Below are positions 34,807 to 45,167 of a stretch of DNA of 64,000 nucleotides, piece by piece. Every line of letters starts with the position of its first letter. Position 1 is the first letter of the stretch. A program made the translations under genes and the position numbers. This stretch comes from Artocarpus heterophyllus (taxonomy: Eukaryota > Streptophyta > Magnoliopsida > Rosales > Moraceae), in NCBI GenBank assembly GCA_025403435.1, contig CM046331.1:28066459-28130458 (forward strand), read 5' to 3'. Under the pieces are notes generated by a model. That model saw nothing but the letters and a program-made list of their open reading frames with translations, was not told the DNA's origin and did not search any database.

Positions 34807-34889
34807 CCCCTTAAAGCATATGATGTTCTGTAAAGAACATATTTATAAATAAATAAAATGAATTTATTCATCATATCTACATGCATGTA

Positions 34890-35452
34890 TGTTAAGATTT
34901 ATGCCAAAAACAACCCTGCAAAATCCATGAACAAGACCACTAGAAACAAACCAGTAGAAAATTAAAAGAAAACAGAAACAAGAATAAAACATATATATGA
35001 ATTTTCTTGGTTTGGATTGCAAACAATCCTACGTCCAAGACAGAGGTTATAAGGCTCTAGTCCAATTCAATATAGCATTCTAATTACACCTCAGAGAAAG
35101 AATCTTAGGTTCTCAATACTCACAGATGTGACTCAGTTTCTCACACTTTCTTAGGAAACAAACACACCCTTTTTTTTCAGTACAAAGCCTCAAAGAATTT
35201 TCTCAACAAATTCTTTCTTTCTTTCTAAACTCTCTTTCTCTAACTCTTAGCAGGAACATTTAGGAAGTATTCTTTGATGAATACTCTCAATAATACCCAA
35301 ACGCTTATTTATACTAATAAAACTCATAGCTAGAGTCAAACTCAATAAGACCAAATTGACTCAAACTCAAACTAAGCTGCAGTCCTAGTATGAGAAGGAA
35401 TCTGTCCAGGTCAGTGTGCAACAAATCATGTGGAGACACATAAGCTCCAACA
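34890..35452 (-). mobile_element. Second solo LTR (563 bp) inside the old layer
   Basis: Bounded by TGTTAAGATTTATGCC and CATAAGCTCCAACA, with near-matching flanks ATGTA and ATATA. On the minus strand it starts TGTTGGAGC and has a TATA box, AGTATAAATAAGCG, near 35303-35316, so the sense strand is minus. No internal region or partner LTR is present. Family unknown, copia-like by its TGTTGGAG start. Confidence 0.65.
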
Positions 35453-35980
35453 ATATATTTTGAATATTTTATGACATTATAAGGTAAGAGAAAATATTCT
35501 CTTCTATTTTAATTTAATATTTGATTTTCAAATTATAATAAAGGAAGCTCTCAATATTAGATGTGTCTCTCATTCCTTATAAATAGAGGCATCTTTTAAT
35601 CATTGTATACAATTGTGAGCCTTGGAAAGAGAGCTGCCAAATTACCCCAACATAGACATGTAAGAGAGACAAAGATAAGAAAAATTCTTCTCCCAAGATC
35701 CATTCTGCACGTGCGTTGAGATTAATGGGTGACCAAAATAAAAAGAGTGATCTTTTAGAAACCTCAATTCTTTTTATGTCCACACGTTTATTTATTTCGG
35801 TGTCGAGGACTAGGCGCGGAAGACAATTGTTTCACAAATAAAAAGTTTAATATATTTATTTAATTATTAAATTTATATAATCTATAACGTGTTTTACAAA
35901 AGTTTTGAAATTTTTTTTGTTATATCACACTATAACTACATTTCCGCTAATTTTGTGAAAATCATTTTCCAAAATCAATA

Positions 35981-36240
35981 GAAACTTCTTTGCTCCAATC
36001 GTTACAATCGCATTGTCGATGTCTCAGGTTTCTCGTCATGTAAATTCTGAAATTGTTGGGCAGCAGTATGAAGAGGCCAGGCCAAGCGCAAGTTTATTGA
36101 TGTCCCTTGTAAATATGATTTTTTTGGACACAAAACAGTACGAACGTAGAATTTTTTTTTTTTTTAACACAAAGTATGATAATCAGGTTTTAAATTATTG
36201 TACAATGTACGTGAGGGAAAAGAAATGAACTATTCCTTAC
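35981..36240 (+). other. Displaced 3' UTR of gene 1
   Basis: Begins with the right copy of GAAAC, then CTTCTTTGCTCCAATCG. It matches the sequence after the gene 2 stop codon (42700 onward), including GTCATGTAAATTCTGA, GCAGTATGAAGAGGCCAGG and TTTAAATTATTGTACAATG. In gene 1 it now lies 16.8 kb downstream of the stop. Confidence 0.85.
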
Positions 36241-37690
36241 AGCTTTTGGTATTGGAGCTTTCCAATTGATAATTTCATGTCCAGATTATGTTCCGTGCTT
36301 TTTGTCGTTTTTTGAGACCACTGTCGTCTCTTACGTATAGTCGTTTATAAATTAGCAGACGATTTCGTACAAGTTTTCTCTGTGTTAAAAAGTAGTTGGT
36401 TGGTTTGTGTTGAAAGTTCGAATGACAATTTCAACTACTTTGGTAGTGTCGTCTAAACTTTTTTGCATGAATGAAAAAAGTGAAGCAAAAGGCTTAGACA
36501 AAAATAAAAACAAAAAAAAAAAAAAGAAAGGAGCAAGAATGCAATAATATGTATTTTTTGAAATTTATTAGAAATATTATTCAAAATGTGTTTAAAAGTA
36601 CAGTTAAAACTAATAAGTTGGGATCGAAAACAGTAATGAAAAAAAAGTGAAAAGAAAACAATACATGAAATATTTTTTAAAGTTAATATTTAAAATCCCT
36701 TTAAAAACGATATTATTAAAAAATGTTTACTTCCAAAAAATTATAGGCCTCTCTTAAAAAATAATGTTTTGATAGTTTTCAAACATTTAAAATATTTTTT
36801 GTACAAGTAAAAAAAAAATTGAGAAAATACCAAAACTAGAAATTGCAGTTGAAGAAATTACCCATTTTCTGTATATTTTTCGATAATTTCTACGGTGGAC
36901 ATTGAAAAAGTAACCTAATTGTAAATATTTATCTTTAAACCATTAGGTCTACAGAAAAATAAGATTTTGACCAGATTTAACGGTCATAAACAACCCATAC
37001 TAATGAGGGTCCACGCTAGGAAGACCTATATGTTTCACAAAGAAAAAAAAGGAGAAAGTTCCATCTATATTTTTTTTTTCATGCAATTTCTCCAAAAAAG
37101 TAGTCTATAGGTATATGTATTTTACCTGTTAGATTCATAGGAAAAAATAATTTTCATCACATCCAACGGTTTAAAAATAATATGGTACTATTACTTTATG
37201 AACTTGTCATGCATTTACAATTTGCCTCTAAACTTTTGATTTTGACAAATTGTTTTTGAATTTACAAATTTGTAGTAAATCACCCCTGTTGATAGTATTT
37301 TTTTTGGAACGAAATTGACATGTAATTTGCTAATAAGTAGTTGATTATTAAATGAATTGTCATTTTTATACAAAGACCTAAATTTACTGTGCTTCAGCTT
37401 TTTTATCAAGTTTTTGTCAAAATAAAAAACATTAAATTAACTTTGGTTTGAGTATAAATTTAGGTTAATATTTATATAAAAAACGACCATGTATATTCAA
37501 ATACATGTGATTATTTAGTAAAAAAAAATATGTGATTATTGTTATTAATTATAAAGTGTGTAACATTATGATAAAGGTATCCCAACTAACAAAAATTATA
37601 ATACGATTAAAAAGAATAAACAATTTTTTAAGGTATATAGTATACCCATTACTTCTCGGGCAGTCAACAAGTACTACAATTTTCCAACAA
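36240..37690. other. Paralogous 3' flank of gene 1 and duplication junction, no gene
   Basis: Matches the gene 2 3' flank (42990-43912, then 48188-48710), including the GTCGTCTCTTACGTATAGTCG and GATTTTGACCAGATTTAA blocks. Near 36940 (TTATCTTTAAACC) it shows the unoccupied site of solo LTR B. From about 37190 it carries the left part of the foldback element seen whole at 48412-48912; similarity stops near 37480. Positions 37480-37690 are AT-rich junction sequence. Confidence 0.65.
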
Positions 37691-37697
37691 TAATAAT

Positions 37698-37930
37698 GAA
37701 CACGATGCCCCATAGAAAGATAAACAATTTCTTAAAAAAAAAAAAAAAAAAAGGTTCTTTCTTTTTCACTCATAAAAAATTATCGCTTCAGCGCAAAAAA
37801 AAAAAAAAAAAAAAAAGAAAAAAAAGGAAAAAAAAATCCATTTCCAAAATCAAGCCCTCCATCAAAAAAGGAGGGCGTCCAAAGTTGGCCGTTGAGAGAG
37901 AAACCACTCTCTCTCTCTCTCTCTCTAGCC
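37698..37930 (+). promoter_or_regulatory. Gene 2 upstream and leader region
   Basis: Begins with the GAACACGATGCCC block shared with 3038-3085. It then has two long A tracts (37733-37751 and 37796-37835), a GTCCAAAGTTGGCCGTTGAGA block shared with the gene 1 leader, and a CT microsatellite ending just before the ATG. The TGACTCATTA modules and the TATAAATA box of gene 1 are absent. No convincing TATA box is seen; TATAGTATACCC near 37636 is a weak candidate. Confidence 0.5.
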
Positions 37931-38738
37931 ATGGCTTCCTCATCTTCAGCTTATTTTCTCTCCTTCGCGGCCACCATTATCGTCGCTCTCTGTTCCTTCT
38001 CACCATCACCATCTTCGGCGAAGCTTCCGTTCCATCCTCGCGACGCGCTTCCTCTGCTGCCTCGGCAAGTCGCGTGGCCGATCCTCAACTCCCTCCACAG
38101 CGCCGTCGACCTCGTCCCCAGCTTCGTCGGCGCGGCCTCGTCCTCGCCCAACGACACTCTCCACTGGAAAGGGGCCTGCTTCTACAAAAATACTGCCTGG
38201 CTCGAGTTCCACAACAAGTCCGGCTCCGAATTCGGCGGCGGAACTCTTCATTTTAAGGTCTGAATTCGAAAACTCGATTAACGAAGCTTTGTTGCTCAAT
38301 ATGAGTTTGGTGGAGTTAATTGAATAGGAAACACTTAATTTGACATTCTTCTTCGAGCTTGATTATACTGTTCTCTCTCTAAAATTCGGTTGGGTTTATG
38401 GTGATGGAAAGCCTAATTAAGCTTTGTTACTTTATCCGAGTTTGGTGGAGTTGATTGAATAGGAAATACATATTTGGATATGCTTCTGTTACTTGTAGTT
38501 TGATTAATAGTGAAATTTGGTTTGGTTTGTTCTGCGTCTTTGATGGGAGTTTAGTGGGAACTGTAGAAATTTGGAGTATGTGGCATGTCGTTCTTAGATT
38601 TTTTTTTTTAAATAAAGATTAAAATTTTAATCAATTTTTGTTGCCTAATTTGAGTTTTGGAGAGTTTAATTTAGAATGGCGAGGAATTGATAGTTTGAGA
38701 AGTACGTAGTTAGCTTGATCTACTTCTTTTAGTTTGAG

Positions 38739-38775
<37 letters not shown>

Positions 38776-41700
38776 CTCTGTTCTGTGAAGTGAAATCTTT
38801 TGGTTTGTTCCGTGTCTTTCGTTGGACTTTAGTAGCTTTTTTAAAATTGGAGTCTTGTAGCATATGTTAAAAAAAAAAAACCCCTTTATATATATATATA
38901 TTTTTTGAAGGGAGGGTTCAACTTTATTGCTTGTTCTGGGTTCTGGTGAGTTTAATTTTAGATTAATGGAACTGGAATTGATAGTGGGAGATATAGATAG
39001 GTTGACCTTCGCCTTTGTTTTCTGTAGGTGCTTAAAGAAGTTTAGTCTTGGCCATATTGTTATTTGATGTTCAAGAAAAGACTAAACTCTGTTACTTAAT
39101 CTGAATTTTCTTGAGTTTAATTTTGAATAGTGGATCAAATGATGTGATAAATGGTTAGTTTTATCTTGGGCATCTCGTTAAAATTAACTTTATTGCTTAA
39201 TCTGAATTTGGTGAGTTCAGTTGGATTTGTTAGAGTGGCAGGCGTCAGAATTGTTAGTTTCTCTCTCTCTTTTTTTTCCCTCCTAATGAAAGTTAGAAAT
39301 TGTTATTTTGATCTACTTCTTTTTGCTTGGTTCTAGTCTTCTTTATTTATTTATTTATTTTTTCCGCCAAAGCTTGCAATATTTGCATATCTAGGTATTG
39401 GATTTTGTGAAATCTATTGCTAACAAATTTTCTTTTTGTAAGTTTTGTGATGAGATGATTTATAGGCTTTTGTGGCTTGAGAAATACCTCATTAAATCTT
39501 GTCGGTTGAAATCTGGGCTTAATTTCATAGAAGTACTTTCATGTGCTGTTAAATTCTGTGCACAGTTTTGTAAAGTAGTTGTATTAATGCATGGCTATAG
39601 AGGTTTATATTAGTGTGTTCCTGTAATATGATTTAAAGATCTATAACTTTCGAGGAACTTAAAAGACGTAGTCATGAGGCAGTTTGGGAAAATTTAAAGC
39701 ATGTAGTTTAACCATGAATTAAAATCAAATTTTACTTTGTACTATTCATTAGCATAATTACGCGATATTGCTACAGGTTTTAGTTACTGTTATACTGCTA
39801 CTGGTTTTAGTTACTGAGAAATTGCTACAGGGTTCAGTTCTGCGGCCGTAGTTTCTAATTTTGTTGAAGCTTTTGAGTGGACTGACATGACTGTAGAATT
39901 ATGTTCTAATAAAAGAAAAAAAAATGCTATTTATGCTCCAATTTCTAATGCAGGTTAGTAAAGCTCATAGTTGGACATGTATGGATGTCTATGTCTTTGC
40001 AACTCCATACCGTGTAACGTGGGACTACTACTTTCTATCTCGAGAACATAAGCTCGATTTTAAAGAATGGGAAGGGAAAGCAGAGTACGAATATGTAAGT
40101 TGTTTTCTCTAACCTGGAATTTATTAAACATTCAAATTTCTTTGAAGAGTTCGTTTTTGTGGTAACATGATCTGTACTTTTGGTATATTCAGGTTAAACG
40201 CGATGGAGTCTCGATTTTTCTGATGCGAGCAGGGACACTGGGAACTCTTCGAGCATTGTGGGATGTCTTCCCATTATTCACAAACACTCAATGGGGTGAG
40301 CAGTCCAACCTTGCGTTCCTCAGCAAGCATATGGGGGCTACCTTTGATAAACGTCCAAAGCCATGGCTAACAAATATTAGTGTTGATGACATTCACTCTG
40401 GAGATTTCCTGGCAGTATCAAAGATCCGTGGGCGGTGGGGTGGTTTTGAGACTCTAGAGAAGTGGGTTAGTGGAGCTTATGCTGGCCACACTGCTGTTTG
40501 CTTAAGAGATTCTGAAGGGAACCTGTGGGTAGGTGAATCAGGAAATGCCAATGAGAAGGTAAACATTTCTTGCTATCTAAAACAGTAGCTTCCTAATACC
40601 AACTTACTTCACTATTGTCAGTTTTTTAAGTATTTTTGGATCCTTAGCAACAAAGAGTTAGTAATATAGGTTGAATGCTGTATTGGTGTTCTCCTTCGTT
40701 TCAATGACTTCTATTAACAATTATTGGACCCTGGGGCTTTATTTGAGTGGCATGCGGTCGGCATCTATGCAAAGGTGACACTTTTGCATTTTGTAGGGGG
40801 AAGACATTATTGCTGTGGTACCGTGGGATGAGTGGTGGGAGTTTGAGCAAACTAAAGATGATGCCGATCCTCATATTGCATTACTTCCATTGCATCCTGA
40901 TATACGAGCAAAATTTAACGAGACTGCTGCTTGGGAGTATGTAAGGAGCATGGAAGGCAAACCATATGGGTATCATAACCTGTTATTTGCCTGGATAGAC
41001 ACATTGAATGGAAACTATCCACCTCCCTTGGATGCTCATGTGGTATTATATATCATCTACTTTAAGATTTACTATTGGGATTTTGTCTTTATGTACGAGT
41101 GCTAATCTCAGTTTCTAGTGTCGTACCCTTACTGGTCAATTTTATCAGGCCTTAAGTCCTGTAATTATTTTGAGTCGGTTTATGGTCTTCTTTCTCATTT
41201 TTGGTTCCTCTGCGTTTGACTGGTAAATCGCTTAGGAATTTTGGTTCCCCTAGATACACTATTTTGGTCTTGTCATATCAAAATTTTGGTTCCCCCCATC
41301 ATTTGAGTAGTTTTGTTAGAGTCATTTGTAACTTAAACACCCAAAAGTACCGTTACAACAAAAGCTTTTCAGAGGGTCGTTTTGATAAATTGGTCTTAAT
41401 TGTTGGTTTCTTGTACCATAGGTTGCATCTGTTATGACAGTTTGGAACAAAATACAGCCTTCATATGCTACTGGCTTGTGGAATGAAGCCTTGAACAAGC
41501 GACTTGGAACTGAGGTGTTGTAGCATCTTTCAATTTCTTTTGCTTGAGAGTAATTAATATTGTAGTTGACTAAATTGGATTCTTTTACAGAAAGTAACCA
41601 TCTGTTTTATTATTGATGGACTTTTTTTTTGGTTCAATAATGAATATGGAAAAGAAATCCCGGAAAAGGGGAAAAAAATAGAGCTCTATAGGGCTCTATC

Positions 41701-42695
41701 TGAAACATGCTAGGTGCCAAGTCCAAGGAGGATAAACATCCAAATAGGATGAACTAAACAGATCAAGAGGTCTTCCCAGAATATTAATTTTTTCCCCTTC
41801 TTGATCATTGGCAAAATTTATTACATTCTTGAGAAATGATCAAATGTATAATGTGTTCCATGCAGGGCCTTGATCTTCCTAGCATTCTAGTGGAAACTGA
41901 AAAGCGCGGTTTATCTTTTGCTAGGCTGTTGACAATTCCCGAGCAGGATGATTGGTTGTACAGTGATGGGAAGTCAACGTCTTGTATTGCTTTCATTCTA
42001 GAAATGTACAAGGCAGCTGGACTCTTTGATCCAATTGCTAGCTCTATCCAAGTTACTGAGTTCACGGTGAGCTTTTTCTGGATAATTCAGTATTCATATT
42101 ACTTGAACAGATCAATACCATCACCATGATTTTCGATTTTCAGAATTTAAAAGACCATATTGTTTATAAGAATGTGGGAGAACACAATAAAAGTTCTAAG
42201 ATTTGTACGGTTCTGAGATTTGTTACCTACCGGTAGGGTCTGCTTTGAACTGTCGGATTAGTTTTGCATACTATTTTGCTTTAATGTGATTTTGACCAAA
42301 TCCAACATTCAGAAACATGCACTTTGATGGTGCATTTCCCTTCTGTAGAAAACTCATAAAAAGTTTCTATGATGTCCATTAGCGATGTGGCATTTTGGGT
42401 TGGTTTGAAACAGAGTTTCTTCCAAAAGGCATTTCAGGATCTGCATTTTTGGTCGCTAATTGTATTGCTAATGGTGCAGATAAAAGACGCTTACGTTCTC
42501 AAGTTCTTCGAGGATGATCCAAGCCGCCTGCCAAAGTGGTGCAACGACGCAGATGACGTAAAACTTCCATATTGTCAGATTCTAGGGAAGTATCGAATGG
42601 AACTACCTGGATATAACACAATGGAACTATACCCTCACATGAATGAAAGGTGTCCATCCTTGCCTCCAAAGTATACCAGAACAGCGAATTGCTAA
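37931..42695 (+). CDS. Gene 2: tandem paralogue of gene 1, 529 aa
   Basis: Seven exons: 37931-38257, 39954-40094, 40193-40558, 40797-41042, 41422-41514, 41866-42066 and 42480-42695. Every exon has exactly the length of its gene 1 counterpart, and all introns are GT-AG and phase 0. It keeps the signal peptide (residues 1-30), SGDFLAVSK, YAGHTAVCLRD with His255, NLWVGES with Glu271 and STSCIAFILEMYKAAG with Cys431. The same permuted papain-like hydrolase role is therefore inferred. No stop or frameshift is present. Intron 1 lacks the long-TIR element of gene 1 and introns 5 and 6 lack its MITEs. Substitutions such as HIQ to HFK at the end of exon 1 show modest divergence. The promoter differs from that of gene 1, so expression may have diverged. 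Confidence 0.88.
38739..38773. repeat. CT microsatellite in intron 1 of gene 2
   Basis: A (CT)n run of about 30 bases followed by CCCCTCTG. Intron 1 of gene 1 has no comparable run at the matching place. Confidence 0.8.
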
Positions 42696-42860
42696 AGCCG
42701 AAACTTCTTTGCTCCAATTGTTATAGCCCCATCGTTGACGTCTTGAAGGTTTCTTGTCATGTAAATTCTGACATTGTTTGGCAGCAGTATGAAGAGGCCA
42801 GGCCAAGTGCAAGTTTACTGATGTCCCTTGTCAATGATTTTTTAGACACAAAACAGTACA
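42696..42860 (+). other. Gene 2 3' UTR (native)
   Basis: Follows the stop codon without interruption and serves as the reference for the split 3' UTR of gene 1. Blocks GAAACTTCTTTGCTCCAAT and GCAGTATGAAGAGGCCAGG are shared with 35981-36110. Confidence 0.6.
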
Positions 42861-42988
42861 AATGTATATTTTTTTTTTCCAAAATATGATAATCAGCTTT
42901 TAAATTATTGTACAATGTGCGTGAATGTATAATTTTTTTTTTTTCATAATATGATGATCAGCTTTTAAATTATTGTACGATGCACGTG
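42861..42988. repeat. 63-bp tandem duplication in the gene 2 3' region
   Basis: Units 42861-42923 and 42924-42988 share AATGTATA, a T tract, ATATGATRATCAGC and TTTTAAATTATTGTAC. The gene 1 counterpart (about 36148-36220) has one unit. Confidence 0.75.
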
Positions 42989-43907
42989 AGGAAAAAGAAA
43001 TGAAGTATTCTTTACAGCATTTGGCATTAGAGCTTTATAAATTGACAACTTTTTGTCCAAATTATGTTCAGTACTTCCAATTATATGAATTGGTGGATTT
43101 TTGTCGTTTTTTGAGACCCTTGTCGTCTCTTACGTATAGTCGTTTATAAATTCGCAGACGATTTCACACGTCCTCTCGCTCAAAAAGTCGTTGCCTGGTT
43201 TGTGTTGTAAGTTGGAATAACAGTTTGAACTATTTTAGTAGGACATTTTTGCACACAAAAATTTAAGTTTTTGTTCCAGGTATGATCCAAGCTTTTTCGC
43301 ATGAATGAAAAAAGCGAAGCAAAAGGCCTAGACAAAAAAAAAAAAAAAATGAAAACAGGGGAGAAAAAAAGGAGCAAGAATCCAATAACATTTTTTTAAA
43401 ATTTATTATGAACATTATTCAGAGTGTGTTTAAAAATACAGTTAGAATTAATAAGTTGCAACCAAAATAGCAACAAAAAATAAAGTGAAAAGAAAAAATA
43501 CATGACATAGTTTTTAAAAGATATTATTTTTTGAATTCCCTTTCTAAAAAAAAGGGTTAATTCAAAAAATGTTAGCTTCAAAAAAAAAAATTATAGGCTT
43601 TCCTTAAAAAATAATATGTTTTGTTTCACGTTATGATAGTTTTCAAATATTTAAAATATTTTTTACAAATTATTCAATGGTATTTTATTTTTATTTTCAT
43701 TTTGTATTTTTCACTCAAAACTTGTGATGGGTGAAATTAAAAATATATTTTTTAAAATTTGAAAAATATTTTTTATAGTTTTAAAAAAATAAAAGAAAAA
43801 ATTTGAGAAAACACCAAAACTAGAAAACATAGTTGAAGTAATTACCGCTTTTCTATATATATTATGAGAATTTCTACAATGGGCACTGAAAATTACCTTA
43901 AGTATCT
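42989..43907. other. 3' flank of gene 2, no gene
   Basis: AT-rich, collinear with 36225-36940. No ORF with a recognisable domain. It ends at ATCTT (43908-43912), the left duplication of solo LTR B. Confidence 0.5.
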
Positions 43908-44750
43908 ATCTTTGTAATGATCGAAAAAATCTAAAAATTAATAAATATGATTAATTAAGGATTTTTTCATAATTATGCCATTAATTCATAAGAAAGTATA
44001 AGTTTAGAGATTATAGATTCAAGTTTCTCTAAAACCTACTAAGAGATTGTAAGAATTTAGTTTAAGGTTAAAAAATTTTCTACAACACCTGAAAAATTCA
44101 CAAGTTTAAATCACTACTTTATCATGATTTATGACTATGAGTTTTCTCAGTTAACGGACATTTTGAAAGTCTTAATAGTTATAAGATTTTAGTAATAAAT
44201 AATATTATAAATACGCAAATGTATGTACTTTATGTATGAAACATATAACAAATGTGATGTTATGATAGTATACTTGAATAATTATAAATAATTATTCAAT
44301 GAACTAAACTAAGCTTTTATAATTCAATAATTTCATGTGGAAGCCACAGTAGTGGCCTTCATGAGGATCTCAATTAGAATATTTAAATTGATATTGATGA
44401 AAAAAAAGAGGAATTTCCAACTTTTTATAATTATGCGGAATTCCCATATAATATCAGTTTTGTAGGAGAAATCTAGATCAATAGCGATCATTAACTCAAC
44501 ACCAAAACTCAAGAATGGTAAGCATAAAGCTTAAGTATGCAAAGTCGATCTCGATTTTTATGAGATCATAAGGCATGACAAGAATTTTCAAAGACATAGG
44601 GTCTTAAAAATTAAAGAATTCCCGATATCCTATACGTTCACAGTTAGTTATTTACAAGTGCAAATAACTATGTGAGATTAATCATAGTAATTTATTATTA
44701 TTATTATCAAAAAAAGAGAGTATCCATATATAGGATACAAACCCATTGAT

Positions 44751-44808
44751 GATCTTTTTATTATAATAGTTCAGGTTGTGATCTTTTTATTATAATAGTT
44801 CAGGTTGT
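44751..44808. repeat. Exact 29-bp tandem duplication in solo LTR B
   Basis: GATCTTTTTATTATAATAG followed by TTCAGGTTGT occurs twice head to tail without a mismatch, so this duplication is recent. Confidence 0.85.
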
Positions 44809-45132
44809 GACCACAAAGCATGAATTGTACTAAGTTCTAGATTTGATTTAAATTGACTTTCAGATAGTCAATTTAAATCACGAAAATGTTTAATAAATTA
44901 TGATCACTATTTTTATAAAATAAATAGAAAATTATACGTTTTATTAATATGTAAAAATGGTCTCTATTAAGATGAAAATGACAAATTTATTTTTTGAAAT
45001 TTTAATGAAAATTATATGTTTTATTTATCAGTTAGTATTTTAAAGTTTTAAAATCTATGAAAGATTATTTTGGTCAAAAAATGGATTTTAAGTTTTGAAT
45101 CAAAGTTTTAAATACAAAATATTATTCTTGGA

Positions 45133-45134
<2 letters not shown>

Positions 45135-45165
<31 letters not shown>
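45135..45165. repeat. AC microsatellite
   Basis: An (AC)n run of about 31 bases inside solo LTR B. Confidence 0.92.

Positions 45166-45167
<2 letters not shown>

Larger units (their letters stand above)
19151..35980 (+). mobile_element. Outermost layer: old LTR-like element interrupted by later insertions
   Basis: Direct repeats GAAAC at 19146-19150 and 35981-35985 flank this block. The sequence after the right repeat is the continuation of the gene 1 3' UTR, judged by alignment to gene 2 after its stop. Pieces belonging to this layer are 19151-19166, about 34800-34889 and 35453-35980, roughly 630 bp in all. Its termini are TATTAG and CAATA, a possible decay of TG..CA. A TATA box, CTTATAAATAGAGG, lies at 35576-35588 on the plus strand. 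It is best read as a degenerate solo LTR of unknown family. Confidence 0.6.

Noticed and set aside
37696..38256. 186-codon plus-strand ORF upstream of and across exon 1 of gene 2
   Set aside because: It reads poly-A tracts as lysine runs and overlaps exon 1 in another frame. The frame beginning at 37931 matches gene 1 with a signal peptide.
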